Of a DNA stretch of 64,000 bases, positions 1-9,371 are shown piece after piece. The translations under genes were made by a program, and so were the position numbers. The stretch covers positions 9,782,001-9,846,000 of the forward strand of contig OW051494.1 of assembly GCA_932521035.1 (NCBI GenBank), read 5' to 3'. How positions within the stretch are numbered: the first letter of the stretch is position 1; each line of letters opens with the position of its first letter. The notes under the pieces were generated by a model. It saw only the letters and a list, made by a program, of their open reading frames with translations. It searched no databases and was not told the origin of the DNA. Source of the stretch: Oscheius dolichura. Taxonomy: Eukaryota; Nematoda; Chromadorea; Rhabditida; Rhabditidae.

Positions 1-361
1 AAAATGTGGGGATAGGGGTAATCGACCACCCTCAATATTATGGCCAAAAAAGATAACGCATTTTATTATAAAAAGGTGAACCACGACCGGGTCCAAATCG
101 AAAATTTTTTGTGAATTACGACCCAATCGGGTCCTCACAGATCCGTGATGCCGATAAGAACATAGAAATCTGGAAATTTTGTCAGTTTTTTATGAATACT
201 ACTACATTTTGTATGACCCTCATTGTGCGACAGATTTTCGAAAAGTGAAATAGCAGCGGCCTGACAGTTGCTCAAACCACACATATTTCCGGATCGTTTT
301 GAGAGCAAATGACTCCATGAGAGAGCATTTCAACCGAGAGAGGACAAAAAATTACAACAAA

Positions 362-371
362 AGCGCTATAA
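362..371 (+). promoter_or_regulatory. TATA-like box of peptide gene A
   Basis: The sequence CTATAAAAGA lies about 95 bases upstream of the ATG of peptide gene A. The paralogue at 20996 has GTATAAAAAG about 290 bases upstream of its ATG, with a MITE inserted in between. This position and conservation support a core promoter. Confidence 0.45.
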
Positions 372-460
372 AAGAGATGACAACGCCGCAAGCGACACAC
401 TTTTTAAGATTGCTCTCCTTTTCTAAAAAATATTCCGAATTCTGACACAAAAATTTCAGA

Positions 461-749
461 ATGTTCATTTTCAAGGCTTTCCTCCTCCTTCTTCTCCTGG
501 GATTGTACTCAGGAACAGTGATTTCGCAGCCAGAAGAGCTAAACGATCTAGGTCTATTTGGACAACACCCTCTGGCTGCCTGCTCCAATACCACTTGTAA
601 TAATGTTGTCTGCCGCAATTGTGTAAGTTGTAGATTCTTTAGAAAGGAAAAACAATAGTTTGTCGAAAAAGCTATTAACTTGAATTATTTAGGGTGGTGG
701 CTATTGCTCAGTATTGCAGTGCATCTGCGCGCAGCCGGGCTGTACATAA
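461..749 (+). CDS. Secreted 8-cysteine peptide A
   Basis: Two exons (461-622, 693-749) joined in phase 0 across a 70-nt GT-AG intron. The product is about 72 residues. Residues 1-22 are a strongly hydrophobic signal peptide ending near VISQ. A short acidic pro-region follows, then a cysteine module with spacing C-x4-C-x4-C-x2-C-GGGY-C-x4-C-x-C-x4-C. The GGxC...CxC ending recalls nematode and mollusc CS-alpha-beta defensins (ASABF type), but the first half has C-x4-C where that fold needs C-x3-C, so the fold is unproven. TTTCAG lies one base before the ATG, suggesting trans-splicing. A TATA-like CTATAAAAG is near 362-371 and AATAAA near 873. After the stop a GTGAGT...TTTTCAG pair (about 755-817) suggests a 3'UTR intron. 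A paralogue with identical spacing lies at 20996. Role in defence is inference. Confidence 0.8.
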
Positions 750-2862
750 GGAGTGAGTGTTTTCTTATTTTTTATCCTTTCCCTTTTATTAATTCATCAA
801 AACTTCAGTGTTTTCAGTTCGCCGCCTTCGAGCCCCTCCACAGCAATCAGGAGTAGAATTAGACGTTCCTAAATAAAAATATATACTCTTTTCGATGTTT
901 TCTATGTGATTCTAGCCTGTTCTCTCTCTCTCTCTCTCTTTCTCCGAATGATAGCAACTGAGGGTAACATTAAGACGGCGGTAGACCACCGAGGAGAAAG
1001 GGACAGCTGCAAAGGATCAAAGGCCCAATTTTTCTTATTGGATATTGTTAACTTTCCGAGGAAGGCCGTCTTCCTTATTAATATGGTAGTTCACAAGCTC
1101 CTCTAACCTCTCTCTTTTCTTCCAGACGTCTTTTCCCGAGCAGTACCCCGGAATCACCCCCGACTTTTTGTTTATTGGATAGTATATCTAGTTTTTCAAG
1201 TTTTACAATTAGAATCGCCGTAAAGGAACTGTCATCTTGGGCTTAAAAAATTCGCCTTTTTCTTGCTGATCACGATCAGGGCTGGGCGGACAATTTCCGG
1301 ATAATTTTGTACGCAGTGACGCCATCTCAATAAAAAATGCATTTTTTCACAAGGCTAGCCGGGTCAGCCCGTACTACCCCATATGGAGAATAACCGCTAG
1401 ATATGCCCTAAAACACCCATATGTCTTTTTTAGCTATAATATCATTGATAGTTTGTAATTTTCCTGGCAGTGGTTTTGACCTTCCAAAGAGAGGGAAACC
1501 TGCCAATCTTAATCTAATATTTGTGAACCGTCTAAATTGTATCCACTTTACCTAAAATTCCCTCAAAACTGCCTGCTCCTTGTTAATCCGGCCTTTATAA
1601 GATTTGAACGGCCTTTAATTGTTCATTTCCCCAATAAACTACACTCTATTGTATCTCTTAGACACGATAGAAACGTTTCAAAGCACTTGATCTCCGTGTC
1701 GATCCATTGGTTTCCAAGAAAAAGTGCGAGATGGGGGGCGGCAGTGGCGCAACAGGTGGCCGGCAGCACGAGCAGAAGCGTAGTATTTCCTGGTCCTCCG
1801 AGACCGATTTGAGAACAAATGCCAGCGGAGCAGGGAGCATTTCGAGAAAGAAATTGCAACAAAGGTCGAGCAAAACACATTTTTAAAGGCGCTTTCACCC
1901 GTTCTATGAACCAATTGAATAATAGGGCACTTTATTTCTTACTGAACGCCAGAATAAGAGTAAGAGTGCCCAAATCGTCGGAATGAGTCACCCCTGAGCA
2001 ATCTGGGAGCGGAAAATTCCCCGAGGTCGTCGAATATAGTTTTTCTTGTTTATGGCCCGCTTAGCAGACTTTAGTTAGAGGGAATACGGTACTTAACATT
2101 ATTTACTTGTAAAATTGAAAGTAGGTACATTTTCAGCGGCCCTCTCACTCCACTGCCCTCGCGACAACCATGTAAAGTAGATTGAATAAAATATTTATGG
2201 ATTTCTTTGTACAGTTTGGAGCTCTCTGGTCAGATTTGGGCGCGACTAGTGATTGGCCAATATTCTCGAAAAAAAGGACAAACCAGCCGTTTCCTTTGCT
2301 CTTCGCCCGTTATAAAAATATTTCGAATTATCACGCCACTTTCCAAAAGCCACAAAGCCAACGGTTCATTTAATTAGGATTACATGGTGTAAGCTGGCAC
2401 ATTTTTCTAGAAAATGACAAACAAAGCCTACGACTAATCACCGCGGCAATGAAATTTATCCCACGCACGAAACTAGGCTGCGTTTTTGAAAAACTTGCAA
2501 GCTTGTTTATCAAAGGGAACTTTCTGAAATCATTTGTTGGATCTACCCGAAATGGCCGTTTTTTGACCCCGAAGACGGGCAGGTCTCGCCGGGAAATGGA
2601 AGAATGTTTGGCTCGTAAGACTTTCGCGATCCTCTCCACAATTTGAAGCATTCTACTCCAAATTTCCCGCCTCATTTCTTGAAAAAAAAACAAGTTTTAT
2701 AGGCCGAAATAGCCAAGAGGCAAAAAAGAGGGCGCCCTCCAATGTTCATAGCCTCCCTGTGGGAGAACAAAAGTCTTTTTTTGGTCATATTTTTGTATAA
2801 ACCGAGGGAGGGAAGGAGGGGATTTTGGAGATATTCCCTTCATTTCACATTTATTCAAACAA
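750..2862. other. Intergenic stretch, possible decayed peptide promoter
   Basis: No convincing gene was seen. The first ~130 bases are the 3'UTR of peptide gene A. At about 1805-1890 the order of short motifs (TTTGAGAACAAATG, GGGAGCATTTCGAG, ATTGCAACAAAGG, CACATTTTTAAAG) parallels 293-415 upstream of peptide gene A but lacks the TATA box. TTTTCAG followed by GCGGCCCTCTCACTCC near 2131 and AATAAA near 2187 resemble the gene A 3' end. No intact cysteine exon lies between them. Open frames at 2370-2693 and 1623-1898 show no signal peptide, motif or splice context. Confidence 0.35.
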
Positions 2863-3120
2863 TTACAACTTGAGCTGCTTCAACGGTTCGAAGATGAAAT
2901 CATCTCCAGGAGAGAAGGTCGGCTTTACAGCAGAAGCAGGAAGCCAGACAGCCGGCTTGTTTCCACTAGGAGGGAACGGCTTGGATGGAGTAGGGGGGAA
3001 GTTTTCAGTTGGGGGGAATGGAGGGAAGTTTCCACCAGGAGGGAAGCTAAGGAGGGAAGAGTCCACTAGGGGGCCAGTTTCCAGCAGGAGGCCAGCTAGG
3101 AGGCCAGTTACCAGCTGGAG
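2863..3120 (-). repeat. Proline-rich, GGGAGG-type degenerate tandem repeat
   Basis: A degenerate repeat of about 15 bases built on CCAGGAGGGAA spans roughly 2900-3120. Read on the minus strand it gives an open proline-rich frame of GNFPP/PSGN units ending at 2863. Upstream units of the same kind are broken by a frameshift and a TAG near 3050. It may be the remnant of a proline-rich secreted protein exon or simply a minisatellite. No start codon with a leader was found. Confidence 0.35.
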
Positions 3121-3645
3121 GGAACGGCTTTAACGTTCTCTTTAATTTCCAGTAACGTTATGGTTGAAAGGTTTATGGCGAGCACTTTACCAGAGTTTTT
3201 CTGTAGCCAGCAGGGTTCGGTCAGCCGGCGGTCAGAATGGTTTGGGATTTGGCAAAGCCGGGGATCTCGACCAAACCAACGGGACGGGGGAGACTGTAAC
3301 GCGGAACCTCCGCCAACACAAAACGGGGCCGGGCAAAGCCGGCCAAGGCGCCCCCTTCGGCTGCCAAGAAGAAAAAAATTGCTTGTAAGTTCGACCCGCA
3401 GCTAAATTTGAGACCTTTGAATGTCGTCTTTTTTCTTGACAGACTATATTTCCCATAAAAATTCCCCCACTCCCTCCAAATTGAGAAGAACGCGCTTATT
3501 CATTGATTTTTCCTGAAGTACAGCTGAAGTTTTATTTCACGTTGGGTTAACCTACAAAAAAAATAAATATCCATTCAATGACCCTTTTATGGTCAGTGGG
3601 TGTTGATTGATTTTATCTTCTCTGCTCACACTATAAAATAACATC

Positions 3646-6600
3646 TCAAGAATGTGCTGAAGAGTGGATTGAACTGTTTGTGGAGCGGGTGACGATTATT
3701 ATGGTCTTCTTTTGGAGTAAAGGCTTCAGGGCCCACCACATTAGAATGCCACGGATAATGGAAAATAAATAAGTATAAACGGCGCAAATCTGTAATTTAT
3801 TAGTATATGGAGCGGATATGCTAATTATCGGACAGCAATTAATGACTTACATCCAACAGAAGCAAATATTTATCAATCAGCCAATCTAATAGTTCCTCTT
3901 CCATTGTATCAGCCGTAAGAAACAAATAGTCCATAAAATACATAACAAGGTCAATAAGGTGGTAGATTAGCAGAACAGCGAACTATTAAAGAGGAGTTGT
4001 TAAAGACAGTATTCTTTGTAAAAAGCTTACCTGAATACAGAGAGTTGTTGCCAACTTTTTCTGCCCTTTTATCGTCATCTCACTGAAACGAGAGATGTCC
4101 ATTCGTACCACCAAGATGTAGGTTACAAAACATGCCAATATGAGCGCTATTTCTGCTACAAACGTGGCGATCACGAACGATGCTGTTGTTTCCTTAATTG
4201 AGATAAAAAATGATATGGAAATGATTCAACTATGAGAACGCCGTCGCTCATAACCCCTTTTAGTACTATTCCTAATGTTGAAACTGTAGCCACGCTGTAT
4301 AACACAATGTCAATTACCGGTTGGCTGAAAGCGATGGTTATAAATTAAATTAATAACAAGATGAGATCGTCAATCTTTCTATAATGCCAAAGACTTACGG
4401 TAAAATAATTGCCTTCCAGTAAATCATCAGGAAAGCACAGAGAACCAGTTGCATTAATCCTGTGATAGGTGTCACATAATCCCGTACGACAAAACGAAAT
4501 ATCAGACAAACCTAGAAATCGAATTATTTTTAAAAAGTGGAATACGAAAAAGCGACGGTGGTTAGGTTCCCCCGGCATACAAAAAGCGGAAGAAGTTGAT
4601 CGAGCGAAAGGAGAGCAATATTGGGGTGGGGATCGGACAAAAACCGAGCAATAATGAGTGGAATGAGCAAAAAATGACCAATATCAATACAGGAAACCGG
4701 ACAAAAGTAGAGCAATATAAACTGGAAAAGCCCAATCAGTTTTACCTAACCACCGCCTCTTTTAAGAGGAAACCCCCCCCCCCTCACTGGGTCCGGGTTC
4801 ATTTCAGCTCACAAAGAGTTTTATATAAGGAGTAAATTTTGAGTAATAATAAGAAGTAATAATGTTTTGGAGTCCGATTAATTGAGATCTTGAGGAACTG
4901 ACGTCCTTCTCCGCCCCCGACCGCGCGGGAAGTTGTTCCCAAAAAGAATCGGCTTACCAGCTCTATCTCCCCCTCTCACATTTACAATTTTCATGACTGC
5001 CTTTCTTAGCCTGCCAGTCTCTTCTTCCCACTTGTACCATGCTATTGCCCAGAAAATATAAGAAGTCTGGATCTTCACTCTGTCACCCTTTGTCGGAGTC
5101 TTTGAAGTGAAATAATCAGCTGGGGGTGCGGGGGCCGGCAACCCCCCGACAAAAAAAGAAATGTGAAAGCTGTAAATGGAATGAGGGTGGCTAGTTACAA
5201 AAAGAAAAGAATAGACAGCATTGAACATAAAGCTGCGCGATGAAGAACGTTTCAAAGAGTCCAGGCAGCTTTCTCCCAGCTCTTAAAAGAGGCGGTGGTT
5301 AGGTAAAACTGATTGGGCTTTTCCAGTTTATATTGCTCTACTTTTGTCCGGTTTCCTGTATTGATATTGGTCATTTTTTGCTCATTCCACTCATTATTGC
5401 TCGGTTTTTGTCCGATCCCCACCCCAATATTGCTCTCCTTTCGCTCGATCAACTTCTTCCGCTTTTTGTATGCCGGGGGAACCTAACCACCGTCGCTTTT
5501 TCGTATTCCACTTTTTAAAAATAATTGTCCTCTTTTTGTACCTATTTGCTTGCAAATAGGATTACAGCCCTCTGATTATCCCCCCATTATTTTGGTTTAC
5601 AATTATAAATAGCTTTATTAATCGATCAAATGGTAGCGGTTAATCACGTCGGCAAAATCTTTGGCGAGAGCTGTAGTGGCCTTTCCGACTGTCTTCCTGA
5701 TGCATAAATACAGCGTGGCGAAGACGAAGAGAGCTAATCCGATGGCCAGTACTGCTAGTAGGACAAAGAAGTAGACATAGGCAGTGTGTAGGAAGCTGTG
5801 ATCCGCCAATATCTTCTCAACTTCGCTGGGGTTTAGATCGAACGAGCCTGTCGTATGATTGAAATCCCAGCTTTTCATGAAGGCATGGGCTAGATCCAGA
5901 TCCTTAAATAATCGCTAAGCATTTGTTATGGGTATAATTACCGTATACAGAGGTTGCGATAGTGTAGCCGTTACGCCTTTGGTCCCATACACGAATATTC
6001 TCTCCTGAAATAAACATTGCTTGGATATGGAAGGCTCCTACTTCCGCTGCTCGTATAGGCTCTCTCCCTGTCTGTAGTAGGAATCCTGTCGGTATTTCGT
6101 AACTCTCTCAGCAGTACGATGCCTGACAAATTCATAACCATGCCTGGAAACAAATTTTACGGTCTCTGGAAGGATTACCTCAGGTCGTTCCCTTCATTAC
6201 TGTTGGCCCATTTTTCGACCATACTTCCTACAGAAAATCCATCCGTTATCTTTATGCAGTTCTTCTTCTTGACATTCCTAGACTCCAATAAAACGCGGTA
6301 TCCGCCGGCTCCCATTGAATGGGCCAGGCGAAGTTGCATGAGGTCCTTTAAAGCTGTAGTCGCATACTTCATGGCCGATCCCATCAAAACAAGGCTAACT
6401 TTTTTCAGTACCTGAAACGTTATCAATATTTTGTTAGAAAGTGAAACTTACAGAAGAAGACCTTGCTTCAAAATGCGTCAGAATGGCTTGAACTGCAACG
6501 AACAATGCCTTTTTCATGGGGTATTTATTGGCGCCAGCCCCAAGAAGCGGGAAAGCCTAAACAAAGTTTTTAAGAAGGAAGTTTAAATACCACAGATTTA

Positions 6601-8364
6601 ATATTGTCTGCTTCGCAAACGGCCAATGATCCTAAGTAGCAGGATCGCAGTTGGTGTTCCTGAGTGCGAGTTACCGGCTTTTTGTCGATACACTTCGGGG
6701 CGACGGTGTGAATTATGTCTAAAAGGGTTGGATGAAGATTTTTTGAGAATTGCTTACATTCACACGTTGCCATATCATGAGATCCCGTTATAACTGCTTG
6801 GCCGGGAGGAAGATGCCCTCGCTGGAAGATTTTCTTCACAGTATCCAATTCCTTCTGCAGTTTTTCTTCTCCGGCTGCCTTTCGAATGGCTCCATCCACA
6901 CCACCACCTAAAGAAATCAGCTATTTATATGGGGAAAGAATGAACATATCTGTCTGCAACTCCGTGTTTGCGGCGTTGACGATTGCTTGGGCGGCAACAT
7001 CGACGATATCACCAGGGATAATCTCGAAGTTGACATCCATGTTGTTGAGAACAAATGTTCAAAGTGGATGAAAGAATGTGTTTCCAGATGCAGTGCAATA
7101 GGAAGCTGCTTTTCTTCATTCCAGAAGCCGCTTTTGGCTGCAGACTTCGCTTTTCCCATGCTAATGCGTTTTTGAAGAGAAAATACAATGAAACCCACCG
7201 TTTAAATGGGTCGACAGATATTCGTGTGTTTGCTTTATGATAAACATAAAGTTACTGAGGAGAGATAGCTGCCGGTCCAAAGAATTTTCCGAGAAAATCC
7301 GTTCCGATTACGGAATCTTGACTTCCAGGAGAAGTTGTGAGATTTTCCAGGCTCGTAGCATTTTAAAAAACTGTACAGAAATATTCAGAAAGATAGTGGG
7401 CTATATGTAGACGTTAACCTCGTAGTTTCAGTGAAGAAATTAGAAGACTCCAGCAAGTAGTAGGTCTAAACTGGCGAGACACACCGTTGGCTCGTACAAT
7501 TAGCAGCTTCAACCACTTACTGGGTGGATTCCAAATTCGCACGACACTGTAATAAAGAACAGTCAATAGACAGTTACATGAGGAACATGATAAAACAAAA
7601 ATTTCAGAAAAATATTTCAGTTAGTGCCGCGCTATGCGCGAAACAAGTGCCAAATCGCCCCATTTTAGGCGCGGCGCGCGTGTTACACGTCGTAGCGTCA
7701 CACTGCATGCACCAAATCTTTTCAAATATGGACGCGCCACCAGCAGACATCATTTCCAATGTCTCCACCAAAAATTAGAAAAATCCGCCGATTTGGTGAC
7801 GAGAACCGAGACGGTGTACAACGTACGGGAAACATCGGCCACTTTTAAAACGACTTTCGATTTTTCATTTTTCGGTTCAATCTCGAAAACCATCATAATG
7901 GGTACCATTCGATAGAGAATCACGTGAGGAATAACACACACAAAAAATTATCCAAAAAAGTTGGAGCGGTGGCGCGCTACGCGCGCTTTAAATTTTTAAA
8001 ATGCCGCCTGTGATGAGAGCAAAACCTAACCACCGCGCAGCGCTTCGCGCTGCGCGCGATATAAGTTGAGAACATTGATAAGAATTACCATGTTGGAAAA
8101 AAGAGGAATATATGATATTTTGATCAGATCATCGACACTTTGTAGAATAATAAAATAATGATAAGCACGTTTCGTTGAAATGTTTGTAACCAGTCGACAA
8201 ATAATAAAGGCATGGAGTGGTGCACCAACGATAAAACCAAGGTATGTGGCAGCATTGGCCGATGTTATTTCGAATTTCGTACTACATCGGTAATCATCTT
8301 GTGTAGGATATTCCACGTTTGCACCAGTAGTAGTTAACTCCGTGTAGTAGTCAGTGAAATTCAT
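3646..8364 (-). CDS. 7TM chemoreceptor-like gene, copy A, with a 3.5 kb intron 1 insertion
   Basis: Six exons on the minus strand encode about 310 residues with seven hydrophobic segments. Exon 1 (8089-8364) holds an acidic, Asn/Thr-rich N-terminus and TM1-TM2. The next exon starts at about 4510 with VCLIFRFVVRDY. The last exon contains RGILMWWALKP and a Ser/Thr-rich tail. Every exon aligns with copy B without frameshift or stop, so coding capacity is intact. Intron 1, 41 nt in copy B, is split after CTCAACTTAT and before TCGATTTCTAG by inserted DNA carrying another gene. Splice sites are retained, but whether a 3.5 kb intron with a nested same-strand gene is removed correctly is unknown. This is a nematode serpentine receptor by topology and the sr-family was not assigned. 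Confidence 0.8.
4517..5526. repeat. Foldback element with ~245-bp inverted arms
   Basis: Positions 4517-4765 and 5280-5526 are near-perfect inverted copies around a spacer of about 510 bases. Each arm starts and ends with the short motif CGGTGGTTAGGT or its complement, so each arm is itself bounded by inverted ends. Inside are repeated phrases such as GAGCAATA and GACAAAA. No protein of mobile-element type was recognised in the spacer; a 125-codon minus-strand frame at 4878-5255 has no recognisable motif. Confidence 0.75.
5618..7040 (-). CDS. Macro-domain protein with C-terminal membrane segment
   Basis: Exons at about 6950-7040, 6591-6907, 6452-6556, 6179-6411, then shorter exons to a stop at 5618. 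The N-terminal ~150 residues are a macro domain, the ADP-ribose-binding fold. Visible are FEIIPGDIV, IVNAAN, GGGVDGAIRKAAG, GQAVIT, IIHTVAPKC, LRSCYLGSL and SVAFPLLGAGANKYP, in family order. Near the C-terminus lies one long hydrophobic stretch, YFFVLLAVLAIGLALFVFA, so it is probably membrane-anchored. Two oddities were found: the exon 1 donor reads ACAG/ATATGT, that is AT instead of GT, and the join between the fourth and last regions near 6045 does not keep frame with canonical sites. It could be a functional but unusually spliced gene or a decaying one. It lies within the insertion in intron 1 of the 7TM gene. Confidence 0.72.
7500..8057. repeat. GC-palindrome-rich repeat at the right end of the insertion
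   Basis: The stretch is rich in alternating GCGC runs (GGCGCGGCGCGCG near 7670, GCGCTACGCGCGC near 7973, GCGCAGCGCTTCGCGCTGCGC near 8035). Such runs are typical of dispersed nematode palindromic repeats. No gene was seen. The last hairpin abuts the junction with the 7TM intron. Confidence 0.5.
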
Positions 8365-8669
8365 ACTTCACAGGAGAATGTTGCCAGATAGCAGGAAGCT
8401 AAACTTATAGTGAAGTGGAGCCGACTAAATTATATTGGCGCGACCGCCTCTATGTTATCATCAATTTACGGGGACGATAATCCATTTTGCATTTGCTGTT
8501 TTATCTTACAAACAAAAAGGCTTCGCCGCGTCAAAAAAGAAATGCGGCCCCTCAGCCTATCAGCAAAATTTTGGTCACCGCTGGGTTCGAACATGCGGTT
8601 CTAGTTTGAACGCGCGCGTGTCCGGCGTAGGTGGTAACAGACAGAAACTCAGGCGGAAACCATGCATTT

Positions 8670-9371
8670 TTATGCCCCGTCGCGAAGCTTTAGTTTTAGC
8701 CCGTCATTTCTAATACTAATCAAACCTAACCAAGATTTGACTAACAAACTATCGCAAACAAAGCTGAGATTACGTACAAATAGCCTTAGGAAACAACAAA
8801 TGTCCTTGCAGCATTCTTTACACGGCTTTTTCGACTTCGGTTTCTCCTTTCCAGCAGGAGTTGAAGTCTTTTTCTGGCCTTGTTCTCCCGCAGCCATGTC
8901 CAGATGTACAGTATCGGTGGATCTCTTCGACTTCTGCGTCTTTACCGTCTCCTGAGACCTCTTCAAATTGTCCAGGTACTCCGCCTGGTCGATGAGGCAC
9001 AGCTCCCCCCAGCACGACCTCTCCCACTGCGTTTCGTCGAAGTCTTTCTCATTACCGGAAAACGGCGGACCAGTCGCGACTTTGGACAGCTCCTTCGACT
9101 TTTTGACCGAGGACTCGCTCCTCTGGGTTGGATCTTCTTTGAGGACTTTGGTAGACGGCGTCTGAGATGACCTCTTCCGTGCTTTGCTACCCTTTTGGAT
9201 CGTCTTTACGCCTTCTTTTGGATCCACGCCGCCGTGCAGTCTTCCAGTGAGGTCTGAAGTATTTCTATTCAGGGTTCTGTAGCAGAAACGGCACCGGAAG
9301 GATCCATAGGACGGTGGATATACGTGCTGCCAGGAGCAAGATGGGGTTCGGCCATCTTCTTCGAAAAACAA
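8670..9371 (-). CDS. Basic, Ser/Lys-rich protein exon with possible degenerate BED-type finger
   Basis: A 233-codon open frame is preceded by a good acceptor (CTACAG at about 9372-9377) but no in-frame ATG, so it is probably an internal or terminal exon. Near its start W, then CRFC, then LTGRLH are spaced somewhat like a BED zinc finger, with ligands missing. The middle is rich in K, S, T and P. KPCKECCKDICC lies near the C-terminus. The last ~28 codons run into the duplicated segment ending at 8755, so the native C-terminus was probably replaced by the duplication. No upstream exon was identified. Function is unknown. Confidence 0.4.
   Translation of the reverse strand: MFFEEDGRTPSCSWQHVYPPSYGSFRCRFCYRTLNRNTSDLTGRLHGGVDPKEGVKTIQKGSKARKRSSQTPSTKVLKEDPTQRSESSVKKSKELSKVATGPPFSGNEKDFDETQWERSCWGELCLIDQAEYLDNLKRSQETVKTQKSKRSTDTVHLDMAAGEQGQKKTSTPAGKEKPKSKKPCKECCKDICCFLRLFVRNLSFVCDSLLVKSWLGLISIRNDGLKLKLRDGA

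Larger units (their letters stand above)
4517..8057. mobile_element. 3.5 kb insertion carrying a macro-domain gene and a foldback element
   Basis: The boundaries come from comparison with copy B. Copy B reads ...ATCGAAAATAAGTTG... through the site. Copy A reads ATCGAA, then the insert, then ATAAGTTG. The right end holds a perfect 9-bp GC hairpin (GCGCAGCGC TTC GCGCTGCGC) preceded by CCTAACCACC. The left 1 kb is a foldback element. No clear target-site duplication, transposase or Helitron CTRR end is visible. It may be a composite of successive insertions. Confidence 0.6.
3131..8755. repeat. Segmental duplication, copy A (with insertions)
   Basis: This segment matches 14237-16741 almost base for base outside the insertions. 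Shared landmarks are TTTAATTTCCAGTAACG at the left, the AGCCGGGGATCTCG block, all exons and introns of the 7TM gene, and AACTATCG at the right. Relative to copy B it carries extra sequence at about 3418-3598 and a 3.5 kb block at about 4517-8057. Copy B carries its own extra ~630 bases at 14285-14915. Identity is high even in introns, so the event is recent. Confidence 0.9.

Noticed and set aside
2370-2693. 107-codon minus-strand ORF
   Set aside because: Basic residues only, no leader, motif or splice context; the plus strand is equally open at 2449-2646.
6908-6949. U12-type AT-AC intron in the macro-domain gene
   Set aside because: The intron would end in AG not AC, the donor lacks ATATCC, and nematodes are thought to lack the U12 spliceosome.
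4517-8057. Helicase-bearing Helitron as the source of the intronic insertion
   Set aside because: A GC hairpin lies at the right end, but there is no CTRR terminus after it, no TC start at the other end, and no Rep/helicase coding sequence.
8575-8640. tRNA-like signal around GGGTTCGAACATGCGG (also at 16607)
   Set aside because: A TTCGAA palindrome gives a B-box on both strands, but no D-arm, anticodon stem or acceptor can be drawn.
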